A DNA stretch of 51,580 bases. It comes from Pseudomonas sp. BN102 (GTDB lineage Bacteria; Pseudomonadota; Gammaproteobacteria; Pseudomonadales; Pseudomonadaceae). The stretch's first letter is position 1, and the number at the start of each line of letters is the position of its first letter. Positions 8,674 through 18,380 of the stretch are shown in pieces. Below the pieces are notes generated by a model. That model saw only the letters and a program-made list of their open reading frames with translations, did no database searches and was not told the origin of the DNA. The translations under genes were made by a program, and so were the position numbers. The stretch lies in NCBI RefSeq assembly GCF_029871245.1, contig NZ_SSON01000035.1, positions 1 through 51,580 on the forward strand, written 5' to 3'.

Positions 8674-9357
8674 TTAGAGGCGCGCCAGGTCGATCACCGC
8701 GAAACTGGCCACGGTCTCGTGATCACCCAGCTCGCCGCCTTCGCGGGCCAGGCCAATGGTTTGCAGGCCCGCTTCGCGGGCGGCATCCAACTCCTGGACC
8801 ACATCGGACAGGAAGAGGATCTGCTCGCCGGGCAGGCCGATGGCCGCGGCGATGCGCTGATAGGAAGCCCCTTCGCGCTTGGGCCCGGACGTGGTGTCGA
8901 AGTAGCCGGAGAACAGCGAGCTCAGGTCGCCGGCCTCGGAGCAGCCGAAGATCAGCTTCTGCGCCTGGATGGAGCCGGAGGAATAGACGTAGAGGTCATA
9001 GCCCTCCTCCTTCCAGCGACGCAGCGCCTCCACCGCATCCGGGTAGACATGCCCCTTGAGCTGGCCGGCCCGGTAGCCCTGCGCCCAGACCATGCCCTGC
9101 AGCGCTTTCAGCGGCGTGGCCTTGCGATCTTCGGCAATCCAGCCGAGGAGGATTTCCACCACCCGTTCCAGGCTGGCCCCGGCCTCGCCGCTTTCCGCCC
9201 GCACGGCGGCGATCTGCTCGGCCACCTCCGGCTGCTCGGCGTGGTTCAGGACGAACTCCGGCAAATGCCGCGCCGCAAAGGGGAAAAGCACGTCGAAGAC
9301 GAAACTCACCGCGCTGGTGGTGCCTTCGATATCAGTGAGGATGGCCTTGATGAGCAT
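8674..9357 (-). CDS. mtnC: Acireductone synthase (enolase-phosphatase E1) MtnC
   Basis: Bifunctional HAD-superfamily enzyme of methionine salvage: it enolises 2,3-diketo-5-methylthiopentyl-1-phosphate and then removes the phosphate. The 227-residue protein shows HAD motif I as [10 protein letters not shown] (about 7-16), motif II as [10 protein letters not shown] near 115-124 and a late motif [12 protein letters not shown]. It lies in the run mtnB-mtnD-mtnC, all on the minus strand, with a REP element between mtnC and mtnD. The isomerase MtnA and the MTA phosphorylase step are not in the window. Confidence 0.95.
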   Translation of the reverse strand: MLIKAILTDIEGTTSAVSFVFDVLFPFAARHLPEFVLNHAEQPEVAEQIAAVRAESGEAGASLERVVEILLGWIAEDRKATPLKALQGMVWAQGYRAGQLKGHVYPDAVEALRRWKEEGYDLYVYSSGSIQAQKLIFGCSEAGDLSSLFSGYFDTTSGPKREGASYQRIAAAIGLPGEQILFLSDVVQELDAAREAGLQTIGLAREGGELGDHETVASFAVIDLARL

Positions 9358-9390
9358 GGGGAAACTCCAGGTGAATCGGATGGTGCCGGC

Positions 9391-9450
9391 GTAGGAGCCA
9401 GCTTGCTGGCGACAGGGCCAGAAGCGAATTCGCGAGCAAGCTCGCTCCTA
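9391..9450. repeat. REP/BIME pair between mtnD and mtnC
   Basis: Two inward-facing REP units: left arm GTAGGAGCCAGCTTGCTGGC and right arm ending CAAGCTCGCTCCTA. Related copies are at 24534-24589 and 32837-32898. Confidence 0.85.
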
Positions 9451-9455
9451 AAGGG

Positions 9456-10001
9456 TCAGTCTTCCAGCTGCGGGAAACGCTTGACGATATCGTCGCCGGT
9501 GAACTGGGCGACCCAGCCTTCCGGATTATTGAACAGGCGGATGGCCACGAAGTGCGGATGCTCACCCATGTCGAACCAGTGACGGGTGCCGGCCGGCACC
9601 GAGATCAGGTCGTTCTTCTCGCAGAGCACGGCGTAGACGTAGTCGTCTATATGCAGGGTGAAAAGGCCACGGCCAGCGACGAAGAAGCGCACCTCGTCCT
9701 CGCCATGGCGGTGCTCGTCGAGGAACTTGGCGCGCAGCTCGGTCTTCTGCGGGTGGTCGGCGGTCAGGCTGACCACGTCTACCGTGACATAGCCCTGCTC
9801 CTGCATCAGGCGGTCGATCTGCGGCCGGTAGGCGGCGATCACCTCGTCCTGGCTGGCGCCGGGGGTGATGGGAGCGGAGGCCTCCCAGCGCGAGAAGCGC
9901 ACGCCGACGGATGCCAGGGTGGAGGCGATGTCATCCAGGTGAGTCAACACCTTGTTCGGCAGGTCGGGGTTGGATTCGTGGTAGACGGTCAGGCTGCTCA
10001 T
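9456..10001 (-). CDS. mtnD: Acireductone dioxygenase MtnD
   Basis: Oxidises acireductone in methionine salvage: with Fe(II) it gives the 2-keto acid precursor of methionine and formate; with Ni(II) it gives an off-pathway product with CO. The 181-residue cupin has the expected metal ligands His97, His99 and Glu103 (DEHRHGEDEVRF) and His141 (TRHWFDMGEHPH). It follows mtnB by 87 bp on the same strand. Length and motifs are normal. Confidence 0.96.
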   Translation of the reverse strand: MSSLTVYHESNPDLPNKVLTHLDDIASTLASVGVRFSRWEASAPITPGASQDEVIAAYRPQIDRLMQEQGYVTVDVVSLTADHPQKTELRAKFLDEHRHGEDEVRFFVAGRGLFTLHIDDYVYAVLCEKNDLISVPAGTRHWFDMGEHPHFVAIRLFNNPEGWVAQFTGDDIVKRFPQLED

Positions 10002-10088
10002 CTGGGAACTCCTTGCGGGCCTCCTCCCGGCTCTCGGGCGGGTCGGACGGCCCCGGTATCAATCAGGCATCTTCGTGCGAAGGAAGCA

Positions 10089-10703
10089 TCAGCGCTTGCT
10101 GATCGAGAGGGTCTTCAGCTCGCACTCGAAGAGAAACTCGAAGGCCTCGACCTGGCGCAGGGCGTCGCTCATTCGCGACCCCCAAGTATAGAGGCCGTGG
10201 CCGCGGATCAGGTAACCCACGCAGTCCGGGTGCTGGTCCAGCCAGGGCTGCACCTTGGCGGCCAGGCGGGCGATGTCCTGGTCGTTGTCGAAGATCGGTA
10301 TCAGCACCTGGGATTCATGGGTGGAAATGCCACTGAAGGCCTTCTGCAGTTCGTAGTCGGCGAACACCAGCGAGTCGGCCAGGGTCAGGCGCGAAAGCAC
10401 GGTAGCGTTCACCGAATGGGTGTGCAGCACCGCGCCTATCTCCGGCTTCCAGCGGTAGAGCTGGGTATGCAGCAGGGTTTCCGCCGACGGCTTCTTGCCC
10501 GGCTCCAGGCTGTTACCGTCCAGGTCGGTGGCCAGGACGTCGTCCGGGCCCAGTTGGCCCTTGTGCTTGCCGGAAACGGTCAGCAGCGCCTCCGAGGCGG
10601 ACAGCCGCGTCGAGTAGTTGCTGCTGGTGGCTGGCGACCAGCCGCGGTCGTACAGGAAGCGACCGGCTTCGATGATTTCCTGGGCGAGTTGTTGGCGATT
10701 CAT
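10089..10703 (-). CDS. mtnB: Methylthioribulose-1-phosphate dehydratase MtnB
   Basis: Dehydrates 5-methylthioribulose-1-phosphate to the diketone used by MtnC. The 204-residue class II aldolase-type fold has zinc ligands His94 and His96 (LHTHSVNA) and His169 (IRGHGLYTWG). The start at 10703 overlaps the stop of the preceding MFS gene as ATGA. The frame remains open upstream inside the transporter gene, but the protein family begins here. Together with mtnD and mtnC it forms the middle of the salvage pathway. Confidence 0.95.
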   Translation of the reverse strand: MNRQQLAQEIIEAGRFLYDRGWSPATSSNYSTRLSASEALLTVSGKHKGQLGPDDVLATDLDGNSLEPGKKPSAETLLHTQLYRWKPEIGAVLHTHSVNATVLSRLTLADSLVFADYELQKAFSGISTHESQVLIPIFDNDQDIARLAAKVQPWLDQHPDCVGYLIRGHGLYTWGSRMSDALRQVEAFEFLFECELKTLSISKR

Positions 10704-11860
10704 GCCCGCTCCTCTTGCAATCGGGTGGCAATGATAACGGCTGCGGCGAGTGCCGCGAGACTGGCGATGACGTAAGTCCAGACCGGCCCCAGGCTGCTCC
10801 AGCTGTAGCCTGAGTAAAGCGCGCCGAGGGCGCCGCCGGTACCGGCCAGGGCAGCGTAGAGCGCCTGGCCCTGGCCCTGCTGGCGCGGCCCGAAACGACG
10901 TTGCACGAAATGGATGGCGGCAGCGTGAAAGCTGCCGAAGGTGAAAGCGTGCAGCAACTGGGCGAAGAGCAGCACCGGCAACTGCTCGGCGAAATTGCCC
11001 AGCAGCAGCCAGCGCAGCGCGGCGATCAGGAAACTGGCTATCAGCACCACGCGCACCGAGTAGCGCGCGAGGACCCGCGCCATCACTAGGAACAGCAACA
11101 CCTCGGCCACCACACCCAGGGCCCAGAGCTGGCCGATCAGGCTGCGCGGGTAACCGAGGGATTCCAGGTAGATGGTCTGGAAACTGTAGTAGGGCCCATG
11201 GGACAGCTGCATCAGCCCCACGCACAGGTAGAAGGCCAACACGCCGGGCTGGCGCAGTTGGGCGAGGAAACCGCCCTGCCCCATGGCGTCTGGCCGCATC
11301 TGGGGCATGGCATTGGGTACCCAGAAGCTGCTGAGGACGATGCCAGCCATGATGAGCACCAGCGCCCAGGGATAGAGATCCAGGCTGAACAGGTCGAACA
11401 GCGTGCCCAGTCCAATCACGGTGAGGATGAAGCCGATGGAGCCCCAGAGCCGCACCTGGCTATAGCGCGCCGCCTGCTCCTTGAGGTGCGCCAGGGTGAT
11501 CACCTCGAACTGCGGCAGCACCGCATGCCAGAAGAAAGCATGCAGAGCCATGATCAGGGCCAGCCAGGCGTAGCTGTGGCTGACGAAGATCAGCGAGAAG
11601 GTGACCAGGGTGCAGAAGGCGCCGAAGCGCACGATATCCAGCCGCCTGCCGCTGCGGTCCCCTAGCCAACCCCAGAGATTCGGCGCCACGCAGCGCATCA
11701 GCATGGGGATGGCCAGCAGCTCGCCGATGCGCGCACTGGAAAAGCCCAGGTGCGCGAAGTACAGGCCGAGGAAGGGCGCCGTGGCGCCCAGCAGGGAAAA
11801 GTAGAAGAGGTAGAAGCTGGACAGCCGCCAGTAGGGCAGCGCGTTCGCGCCGCCCGTCAC
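10700..11860 (-). CDS. MFS transporter (MFS_1-like, about 12 TM)
   Basis: A 386-residue polytopic protein with about twelve hydrophobic helices and the MFS loop signature [10 protein letters not shown] between helices 2 and 3. It resembles the LacY/nucleoside-symporter-like branch that includes HcaT. It starts with GTG, and GTGA overlaps the aroC stop; its own stop overlaps the mtnB start, so aroC, this gene and mtnB are translationally chained. Position directly before mtnB hints at transport of a methylthio-compound or related metabolite, but this is inference; the gene may simply share the transcript. Confidence 0.85.
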   Translation of the reverse strand: MTGGANALPYWRLSSFYLFYFSLLGATAPFLGLYFAHLGFSSARIGELLAIPMLMRCVAPNLWGWLGDRSGRRLDIVRFGAFCTLVTFSLIFVSHSYAWLALIMALHAFFWHAVLPQFEVITLAHLKEQAARYSQVRLWGSIGFILTVIGLGTLFDLFSLDLYPWALVLIMAGIVLSSFWVPNAMPQMRPDAMGQGGFLAQLRQPGVLAFYLCVGLMQLSHGPYYSFQTIYLESLGYPRSLIGQLWALGVVAEVLLFLVMARVLARYSVRVVLIASFLIAALRWLLLGNFAEQLPVLLFAQLLHAFTFGSFHAAAIHFVQRRFGPRQQGQGQALYAALAGTGGALGALYSGYSWSSLGPVWTYVIASLAALAAAVIIATRLQEERA

Positions 11861-12948
11861 AGCTGGCCGAGCACCGGGGTCTCAACCTGCACGCCAGCGT
11901 TCTGCGCACGGTGGCGCAGCAGGTGGTCCATCAGCACGATGGCCATCATGGCTTCGGCGATCGGGGTGGCACGGATGCCCACGCAGGGATCGTGGCGGCC
12001 CTTGGTGACCACTTCCACCGGGTTGCCGTGGATGTCGATGGAGCGGCCGGGAGTGGTGATGCTGGAAGTCGGCTTCAGCGCCAGGTTGGCAACTATCGGC
12101 TGGCCGGAGGAAATCCCGCCGAGGATGCCGCCGGCATTGTTGGAGAGGAAGCCTTCCGGGGTCAGCTCGTCGCGATGCTGCGTGCCGCGCTGGGCCACGC
12201 TGTCGAAGCCGGCGCCGATTTCCACGCCCTTGACCGCGTTGATGCTCATCAGCGCATGGGCCAGTTCGGCGTCCAGGCGGTCGAAGATCGGCTCACCCAG
12301 GCCTGGCGGCACGCCTTCGGCGACCACGGTGATCTTCGCGCCCACCGAATCCTGGTCGCGGCGCAGCTGATCCATGTAGGCCTCCAGCTCCGGCACCTTG
12401 TCCGGGTCGGGGCTGAAGAAGGCGTTCTGCTCCACCGAATCCCAGGTCTTGAAGGGAATCTCGATCGGGCCGAGCTGGCTCATGTAGCCACGGACGCTGA
12501 TGCCCAGGGTCGCCAGGTACTTCTTGGCGATGGCACCGGCGGCCACGCGCATGGCGGTTTCCCGCGCCGAGGAACGGCCGCCGCCCCGGTAGTCGCGGAT
12601 GCCGTACTTGTGGTGGTAGGTGTAGTCGGCGTGGGCCGGGCGGAACAGGTCCTTGATCGCCGAGTAGTCCTTGGACTTCTGGTCGGTGTTGCGGATCAGC
12701 AGGCCGATGGCGCAGCCGGTGGTCTTGCCCTCGAACACGCCAGAGAGAATCTCCACCTCGTCAGCCTCCTGGCGCTGCGTGGTGTGGCGGCTGGTCCCCG
12801 GCTTGCGGCGGTCCAGGTCACGCTGCAGGTCCTCCAGGGACAGATCCAACCCCGGCGGGCAGCCGTCGACTATGGCGACCAGCGCCGGACCATGGCTTTC
12901 GCCAGCGGTGGTGACGGTGAACAGCTTGCCGTAGGTGTTGCCGGACAT
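11857..12948 (-). CDS. aroC: Chorismate synthase AroC
   Basis: Converts 5-enolpyruvylshikimate-3-phosphate to chorismate with reduced FMN, the last shared step of aromatic amino acid synthesis. The 363-residue protein has the family signatures [14 protein letters not shown] (about 16-29), [19 protein letters not shown] (about 125-143) and [18 protein letters not shown] chose the ATG at 12948 (MSGNTYGK), the standard start; the open frame that continues upstream is the antisense of another gene. It leads the aroC-MFS-mtnB coupled set. Confidence 0.97.
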   Translation of the reverse strand: MSGNTYGKLFTVTTAGESHGPALVAIVDGCPPGLDLSLEDLQRDLDRRKPGTSRHTTQRQEADEVEILSGVFEGKTTGCAIGLLIRNTDQKSKDYSAIKDLFRPAHADYTYHHKYGIRDYRGGGRSSARETAMRVAAGAIAKKYLATLGISVRGYMSQLGPIEIPFKTWDSVEQNAFFSPDPDKVPELEAYMDQLRRDQDSVGAKITVVAEGVPPGLGEPIFDRLDAELAHALMSINAVKGVEIGAGFDSVAQRGTQHRDELTPEGFLSNNAGGILGGISSGQPIVANLALKPTSSITTPGRSIDIHGNPVEVVTKGRHDPCVGIRATPIAEAMMAIVLMDHLLRHRAQNAGVQVETPVLGQL

Positions 12949-13080
12949 GCACAGTGCTCCGCAGAAATGGGCCTCGATCGAAGGTCGAGCAGTATACCCG
13001 CGGCGTCCGGCCAGTTCACCCCTCGAACCTTGCGCCGCTGCCCGCGTCCAACCCGCCAACCTGGACACTGACCCCATCCC

Positions 13081-14061
13081 ATGCTGCGACTCCTGCTCCT
13101 GATCCTTCCTCTCCTCGCCGGCCTGGCCCAGGCCGCCCCGCAGAGCGTACTGCAACGCCCCATCGAGCTGGACACCGGCAGCGGCACCCTGCGCGGCACC
13201 CTGCTGCGGCCCAAGACCGACCAGCCGGTGCCGGTGGCGCTGATCATCGCCGGTTCGGGCCCCACCGACCGCGACGGCAACAATCCGCTCGGCGGGCGCA
13301 ACGACAGCCTGAAGAAGCTCGCCCAGCTGCTGGCGCGCAACGGCATCGCCAGCGTGCGTTACGACAAGCGCGGCATTGCCGCCAGCCAGGATGCGGGCAC
13401 GGACGAGCGCCAGTTGAGCATCGAGCTCTACGCCAGCGACGCGGCGGCCTGGGGCAGGCGCCTGAAACAGGATGCGCGCTTCTCCAGGCTCATCCTCATC
13501 GGCCATAGCGAGGGCGCGCTGATCGCCAGTCTGGCGGCGGACAGCGCCGGCGCCGATGCCCTGGTCAGCATCGCCGGCAGCGCCCGCCCCATCGACCAGC
13601 TGCTGCGCGCGCAGTTGCAGGACCGCCTGCCGCCGCCCCTGCTGGCGCAGAGCGAGTCGCTGTTGAGCAGCCTGCGGGCCGGCCAGCAGGTGGCCGAGGT
13701 GCCGAAACCGCTGGAAGTGCTGTTTCGGCCCAGCGTGCAGCCCTACCTGATTTCCCTGTTCCGCCAGGACCCGGCGCAGGCCTTCGGCCGACTGCGGATT
13801 CCGGCGCTGATCCTGCAGGGCAGCCACGACATCCAGGTCGGTGTGGCGGATGCCGAGCAGCTCAAGGCCGCGCGACCGGACGCGCAACTGACGATCATTG
13901 ACGGCATGAACCACATGCTGCGCATAGTGCCCATGGACATGGAGCAGCAACTGGCGTCCTATCGCGACCCGCATTTGCCCCTGGCGCGGGAATTGGGCGA
14001 CCGCATCCTGGACTTCATCCAGGCACTGCCGGCCTCCAGAAATGCGGGAAACAGCCGATAA
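13081..14061 (+). CDS. Secreted alpha/beta hydrolase
   Basis: A 326-residue protein with a signal peptide (hydrophobic 2-18, AQA cleavage). The alpha/beta-hydrolase core shows an oxyanion-region motif [14 protein letters not shown], nucleophile Ser143 in IGHSEG, an acid in QGSHDIQV and a catalytic histidine in DGMNHML. This matches the family of exported serine hydrolases related to dienelactone hydrolase/peptidase S9. It is transcribed divergently from aroC. The substrate is unknown; an esterase or peptidase role is possible. Confidence 0.82.
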   Translation: MLRLLLLILPLLAGLAQAAPQSVLQRPIELDTGSGTLRGTLLRPKTDQPVPVALIIAGSGPTDRDGNNPLGGRNDSLKKLAQLLARNGIASVRYDKRGIAASQDAGTDERQLSIELYASDAAAWGRRLKQDARFSRLILIGHSEGALIASLAADSAGADALVSIAGSARPIDQLLRAQLQDRLPPPLLAQSESLLSSLRAGQQVAEVPKPLEVLFRPSVQPYLISLFRQDPAQAFGRLRIPALILQGSHDIQVGVADAEQLKAARPDAQLTIIDGMNHMLRIVPMDMEQQLASYRDPHLPLARELGDRILDFIQALPASRNAGNSR

Positions 14062-14116
14062 GGCCTTAGACGGACGTACTACATTCGTCTCGCAGGTTCC
14101 TGGAAGGTACATCTCG

Positions 14117-14896
14117 ATGACTGAAAGCCCAGCCGAGCAACAGAGTGGCGAGGAAGCCGCGCCCCAGCCCCACCCTTGGGCAGATCTGGCGACCGAGCGC
14201 TGCGAACTGCTGCGCCTGTCCCCGCTGCCCATCGACCGCCACACCGGTGTGCGGCCCCTGCGCTTCGTCGAGCTCGGCCGGGTGGAACGGCACAGCCGGG
14301 AGCAGAGCCTGCTGCGGTTGGTGATCGAGCTGCCGGGACAGAAGGTGCGCAAGGAACAGAACCTGCTGGAAGTCTGGGCCGATCACCGCAGCAAGGAGGT
14401 ACGCTTCGGTCCCGATGGCGGCCTGCAACTGGAGCCGCAGAATCGCGGGCTGGGGCGTTTCCTGCTGGCCCAGGGCATTGCCTGGGCCAAACAACGCTGG
14501 GCGCACTACCGGGTCGAGGGCGGCGCCCTGCCGGCCAAGGACGCCCTAGACAACGACGCGCGCCTGCGCCGTGACCATGTGCTCAAGGCCCAGGGCTTTC
14601 AGGTCAACTATCTGGACAGCCTGCAGCTGAAGGCCAGCTATGGCGCCGGCCGGGTCAGCGAACTGCACGGCGACTGGCACCGCGAGAAGGTGCAATGGGT
14701 GGGTCTGCAGGAGGCCGCCGCGATGCTGGAGCAGGCCGACCAGAACCTGCAGCGGCAGGACGTGGCGATCCGCAACCTGGAAGAACGGATCGCCGTCTAC
14801 AAGCACGAGGACGGAGGCCTGCGCTTCACCATCGCCTGCCTGGTGGTCTTCGCCTTGTTCCAGGCCGGCCTGCTGATCTGGATCATTACCCGCTGA
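14117..14896 (+). CDS. Conserved hypothetical protein with C-terminal membrane anchor
   Basis: A 259-residue protein that I recognise only as a conserved Pseudomonas protein of this neighbourhood (beside prmB). The soluble part ends in a probable coiled coil (about 200-232, rich in Gln/Glu/Leu), followed by one C-terminal helix ([20 protein letters not shown], about 237-256), so it is a tail-anchored-like membrane protein with a cytosolic domain. The start at 14117 follows GGAAGG with good spacing; the frame is open further upstream but overlaps the hydrolase gene. No catalytic motif is evident. Confidence 0.75.
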   Translation: MTESPAEQQSGEEAAPQPHPWADLATERCELLRLSPLPIDRHTGVRPLRFVELGRVERHSREQSLLRLVIELPGQKVRKEQNLLEVWADHRSKEVRFGPDGGLQLEPQNRGLGRFLLAQGIAWAKQRWAHYRVEGGALPAKDALDNDARLRRDHVLKAQGFQVNYLDSLQLKASYGAGRVSELHGDWHREKVQWVGLQEAAAMLEQADQNLQRQDVAIRNLEERIAVYKHEDGGLRFTIACLVVFALFQAGLLIWIITR

Positions 14897-14911
14897 CCCC
14901 GATCGGGGTCA
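14894..14911. terminator. 18-bp perfect palindrome joining two convergent stop codons
   Basis: TGACCCCGATCGGGGTCA is a perfect palindrome. Its first three bases are the stop codon of the rightward gene and its last three, on the other strand, are the stop codon of prmB. It can form a GC-rich hairpin on either transcript but has no T run, so an intrinsic-terminator role is only possible. Confidence 0.5.
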
Positions 14912-15823
14912 GCCGCGCAACCGCGAACGGAACAGCGACTGGTGCTCTCGGCACTGCCTGGCGCTGAGCATGAATACGCCGTGGCCGCCATGCTCGAAGT
15001 CCAGCCAGAGGAAGTCCACCTCCGGGTAGAGCGCTTCCACATGCTCCTGGCTGTTGCCCACTTCCACAATCAGCAAGCCCTTTTCGTTCAGGTGATCGGC
15101 CGCCTCGGCCAGCATCCGCCGGACCAGGTCGAGGCCGTCGTGACCGCAGGCCAGTCCCAGCTCGGGCTCATGATGGTACTCGGCCGGCATGTCGGCGAAA
15201 TCTTCGGCATCGACATAGGGCGGGTTGGAGACGATCAGGTCGAAGCGCTGCCCCGGCAGGCCATCGAAGCCGTCGCCCTGCACCGTATAGACGCGGTCCT
15301 CCAGGCCGTGGCGCTCGATATTGAGGTTGGCCACTTCCAGGGCATCGAAGGACAGGTCGCCCAGGACCACCTCGGCCTCGTGGAAGGCGTGGGCGCAGGC
15401 AATGCCGATGCAGCCCGAGCCGGTGCATAGGTCGAGGATGCGCGTCGGGCCCTGGGGCAGCCAGGGGGAGAAGCGCTGCTGGATCAGCTCGGCGATGGGC
15501 GAACGGGGTACCAGCACGCGCTCGTCGACCACGAAGGGCATGCCGCAGAACCAGGCCTCCCCAAGTAGATAGGCCACCGGCACACGCTCGTCGATGCGGC
15601 GGCGCAGCAGCTCCCGCAGGTGCGCGCATTCATCCTCTTCCAGGCGGCAGTCCAGGTAACTGTCGGCGATCTCGTATGGTAGGTGCAGGGCGCCCAGCAC
15701 CAGTTGTCGGGCCTCATCCCAGGCATTGTCGGTGCCATGACCGAAGAACAGGTTTTCAGCATGGAAACGGCTGACAGCCCAGCGAATGTGATCACGCAGG
15801 GTGCGCAGGCGGGACTCGGACAC
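14909..15823 (-). CDS. prmB: 50S ribosomal protein uL3 glutamine methyltransferase PrmB
   Basis: Methylates a glutamine of ribosomal protein L3 using S-adenosylmethionine. The 304-residue protein has an N-terminal helical domain and a Rossmann methyltransferase domain with [16 protein letters not shown] (motif I) and the glutamine-methyltransferase hallmark NPPY in [12 protein letters not shown]. PrmC/HemK shares NPPY, but the N-terminal segment ([17 protein letters not shown]) is that of PrmB. I chose the GTG at 15823, with GAGG eight bases upstream, because no ATG fits the family start; the frame stays open upstream without homology. Confidence 0.92.
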   Translation of the reverse strand: MSESRLRTLRDHIRWAVSRFHAENLFFGHGTDNAWDEARQLVLGALHLPYEIADSYLDCRLEEDECAHLRELLRRRIDERVPVAYLLGEAWFCGMPFVVDERVLVPRSPIAELIQQRFSPWLPQGPTRILDLCTGSGCIGIACAHAFHEAEVVLGDLSFDALEVANLNIERHGLEDRVYTVQGDGFDGLPGQRFDLIVSNPPYVDAEDFADMPAEYHHEPELGLACGHDGLDLVRRMLAEAADHLNEKGLLIVEVGNSQEHVEALYPEVDFLWLDFEHGGHGVFMLSARQCREHQSLFRSRLRG

Positions 15824-16048
15824 GTCGACTACCTCAGAAAGCGGGCCGTCGATTCTAGCACCCCTCCAGTTTCGGAGCAGCTTCCAGGGGGCGACGAGCG
15901 GCAACCGGCGGAACCGACGGCAGGTGGGGTCAGCGCCCCTTGGCCGGCGACCTGCCGAGGCGCTGGTGGGCAACTGGACCTTGGTCCATGGTTCACTTAT
16001 TCCTCCGCAGGGCGGACAATAGTGGCCAAGTCGTACCCGGAGATTCGC

Positions 16049-16645
16049 ATGTCCGCCCCGAAATCCATGTTCCAGCTCAGTGGCCGCGGCTACCCGCCGG
16101 CCAGCCTGAACAATGCCACCCTGGTGATCATCGACGCTCAGGAAGAGTACCGCAGCGGTGTCCTCGCCCTGCCCGGCCTGGATGCCGCCCTCGGCGAGAT
16201 CGCCGGCCTGCTCGCCGCCGCCCGAGCCATGGGCAGCGCCATCGTGCACGTCAAGCACCTCGGCGTTCCCGGCGGCCTGCTCGACCCTCGCGGTGAACGC
16301 GGCCAGCACCTTCCAGAAGCCGCGCCCCTGCCCGGCGAGATCGTGGTCGAGAAGCGCCTGCCCAACGCCTTCGCCGGTACCGACCTGCATGATCGCCTGC
16401 AGGCGATCGGCCATCTGGACCTGATCGTCTGCGGCTTCATGACCCACTCCAGCGTCAGCACCACGGTTCGCGCCGCCAAGGACTATGGTTATCGCTGTAC
16501 GCTGGTGAGTGCCGCCTGCGCGACCCGCGACCTGCCGACCGTCGATGGCGGCGTGATCAGCGCGGAGGAGATGCACCGTGTCGAAGTGATCGCCCTCGCC
16601 GACAACTTCGCCAGCGTGGTGCCGCAGGCCAAGGCGCTCATCTAG
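16049..16645 (+). CDS. Isochorismatase-like hydrolase lacking the usual nucleophilic Cys
   Basis: A 198-residue single-domain protein of the isochorismatase/nicotinamidase fold. The triad acid Asp29 (VIIDAQEEY) and Lys102 ([10 protein letters not shown]) are present. At the position where cysteine hydrolases carry Cys, it reads [13 protein letters not shown] with Ser135. Isochorismatases such as PhzD work without this Cys, so the chemistry may be closer to theirs than to nicotinamidase. The start at 16049 has GGAG upstream. It is separate from prmB, divergently placed. Calling it an amidase would be unsafe. Confidence 0.8.
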   Translation: MSAPKSMFQLSGRGYPPASLNNATLVIIDAQEEYRSGVLALPGLDAALGEIAGLLAAARAMGSAIVHVKHLGVPGGLLDPRGERGQHLPEAAPLPGEIVVEKRLPNAFAGTDLHDRLQAIGHLDLIVCGFMTHSSVSTTVRAAKDYGYRCTLVSAACATRDLPTVDGGVISAEEMHRVEVIALADNFASVVPQAKALI

Positions 16646-16742
16646 GGAAACGCCGTTACATCCCGCGACATCCATCGGAAGGACGACCGGAACCACGCCA
16701 GCTGGTGCCGGTCATACCCCGATCAAGCAAGAGGACGTCCGG

Positions 16743-17063
16743 ATGAAGTTATCCGATGGTTTCGATGCCCGCCGCCTGCGCCCAAGGGGGCCGGGCAGCT
16801 GGCGCTGGCGATTCGCGGCGGCATTGGCTGCGCTCTTTGCCGGATTTGGCGTGCTGCTGGCGATGGCCGGCACAGCCACCCTGCTGGGCCGCCCACCAGC
16901 ACTTGGCCCGCTCAACGACAGCACCGGCGCCGCCATCGTGCTGCTGCTCTTTGGCCTGCTGTTCCTCTGGGTTGGCGTGCTGGCCTGGCGCCTGTGCCGG
17001 CGCCGATCGCGACGACGCAGCGACCTCAGCCTGTCCCCGCATCTGATGAAGAAACGCGACTGA
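16743..17063 (+). CDS. Small two-helix membrane protein
   Basis: A 106-residue hypothetical protein with two hydrophobic helices (about 24-48 and 60-83) bracketed by Arg-rich ends (RRLRPRGPGSWRWR and RLCRRRSRRRSD), giving an N-in/C-in hairpin by the positive-inside rule. GAGG lies eight bases upstream of the ATG. I recall a hypothetical gene at this point in the P. aeruginosa order, which supports it as real. No function can be given. Confidence 0.7.
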   Translation: MKLSDGFDARRLRPRGPGSWRWRFAAALAALFAGFGVLLAMAGTATLLGRPPALGPLNDSTGAAIVLLLFGLLFLWVGVLAWRLCRRRSRRRSDLSLSPHLMKKRD

Positions 17064-17113
17064 GCCGCGCGCGGGCCATTTGGGTAAACTAGCCGCCCTT
17101 CGCGGAGGCCTGT

Positions 17114-17686
17114 ATGCAAGACGAAGCCCAAAAAGACGACGAAAGCACTCTGTTCGCCATGGAAATGCGTGGCGTGAAGCGCATCCGCAACGATCGCGCC
17201 GACACCGGCAAGGTGCGCCCGGACAAGACCCAACTGGCCAGCCGCCGACAGAACGCCACCCTGAGCGTGGCCAGCGTCAAGGTCGATGGCCTGTCCGATC
17301 AGTTCGTCATCGATGTGGGTGCCGAGGACGAGCTATCCTGGGCCCGTGATGGCGTGCAGGAAGGCCAGATGCGTAAGCTCAAACAGGGCCAGATCGGCTT
17401 CGACGGCAGCCTCGACCTGCACGGCATGACCGTGGAGAAGGCCCGCGAAACGCTCTGGGACTTCATTGCCGAAGCCACCCGCTTCGAGGTGCGCTGCATC
17501 CGCGTGACCCACGGCAAGGCGGCACGCCTGGACGGCAAGCGCCCGCTGATCAAGAGCCACGTCAACACCTGGCTGCGCCAGCACCCGCAGGTGCTCGGCT
17601 TCACCTCCTGCCTGCCCAAGCACGGCGGCACCGGCGCCGTCTATGTGATGCTGCGCCGAACCATGCTGGAAGGCCGCGACGAATGA
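17114..17686 (+). CDS. Smr-domain protein
   Basis: A 190-residue protein: an extended N-terminal region with basic residues and a C-terminal Smr domain (about 98-180). The hallmark motifs are LDLHGMTVEKA, the THGK of IRVTHGKAARLDGK, and the GGxGA of KHGGTGAVYVMLRR. Stand-alone Smr proteins of proteobacteria (SmrA/SmrB type) have nucleic-acid nicking or mRNA-cleaving activity; SmrB acts on collided ribosomes. The length and the absence of MutS sequence fit the stand-alone type. GGAGG lies five bases before the ATG. Confidence 0.88.
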   Translation: MQDEAQKDDESTLFAMEMRGVKRIRNDRADTGKVRPDKTQLASRRQNATLSVASVKVDGLSDQFVIDVGAEDELSWARDGVQEGQMRKLKQGQIGFDGSLDLHGMTVEKARETLWDFIAEATRFEVRCIRVTHGKAARLDGKRPLIKSHVNTWLRQHPQVLGFTSCLPKHGGTGAVYVMLRRTMLEGRDE

Positions 17687-17787
17687 GGCATCCGGTCCGC
17701 AGGCTGTCGGCAAGTACAGCCTGCCCTTGCCAACGGCCCCGGCGCGCCCTACCCTGCGCCCTTGCGTAAAACCCCACAGGAATTTCC

Positions 17788-18336
17788 ATGTCCCTGGAAC
17801 AGCATTACACCGCGATCCTCGGCCAGATCGGCGAGGACGTCTCCCGCGAAGGCCTGCTCGATACCCCGAAGCGCGCCGCAAAAGCGATGCAGTACCTCTG
17901 CCGCGGCTACGAGCAGACGCTGGAAGAAGTCACCAATGGCGCCCTGTTCAGCTCCGATAACAGCGAAATGGTGCTGGTCAAGCACATCGAGCTGTATTCG
18001 CTGTGCGAACACCACCTGCTGCCGTTCATCGGCAAGGCCCATGTCGCCTACATTCCCAACGGCAAGGTCCTGGGCCTGTCCAAGGTGGCACGCATCGTCG
18101 ACATGTACGCCCGCCGCCTGCAGATCCAGGAAAACCTCAGCCGCCAGATCGCCGAGGCCGTGCAGAAAGTCACCGGCGCCCTGGGCGTGGCCGTGGTCAT
18201 CGAAGCCCAGCACATGTGCATGATGATGCGCGGCGTGGAGAAGCAGAACTCCTCGATGGTCACCTCGGTGATGCTCGGCGAGTTCCGCGAGAACGCCGCC
18301 ACTCGCAGCGAGTTCCTCAGCCTGATCAACAACTGA
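17788..18336 (+). CDS. folE: GTP cyclohydrolase I
   Basis: Converts GTP to 7,8-dihydroneopterin triphosphate, the first step of folate and pterin synthesis. The 182-residue protein carries the zinc ligands in LCEHHLLPF (Cys and His near 71-74) and the third Cys in [10 protein letters not shown] near 142, and the substrate loop [11 protein letters not shown]. It is the classical zinc-dependent FolE type, not the FolE2 (COG1469) type. An AGGAA site precedes the ATG, and a strong terminator follows. Pseudomonads often have a second paralogue, so this may be one of two. Confidence 0.95.
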   Translation: MSLEQHYTAILGQIGEDVSREGLLDTPKRAAKAMQYLCRGYEQTLEEVTNGALFSSDNSEMVLVKHIELYSLCEHHLLPFIGKAHVAYIPNGKVLGLSKVARIVDMYARRLQIQENLSRQIAEAVQKVTGALGVAVVIEAQHMCMMMRGVEKQNSSMVTSVMLGEFRENAATRSEFLSLINN

Positions 18337-18352
18337 GTTTCGCTCTCCCACG

Positions 18353-18380
18353 AAAAAGCCGGCGCAAGCCGGCTTTTTTT
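18353..18380 (+). terminator. Terminator downstream of folE
   Basis: Stem AAAAAGCCGGC / GCCGGCTTTTT (18353-18363 and 18368-18378) with a GCAA loop and seven Ts, 16 bp after the folE stop. Confidence 0.92.

Noticed and set aside
12949-14352. Upstream extension of the aroC reading frame on the minus strand, making an 831-codon frame
   Set aside because: It is antisense to the alpha/beta hydrolase gene; chorismate synthase begins at MSGNTYGK (12948).
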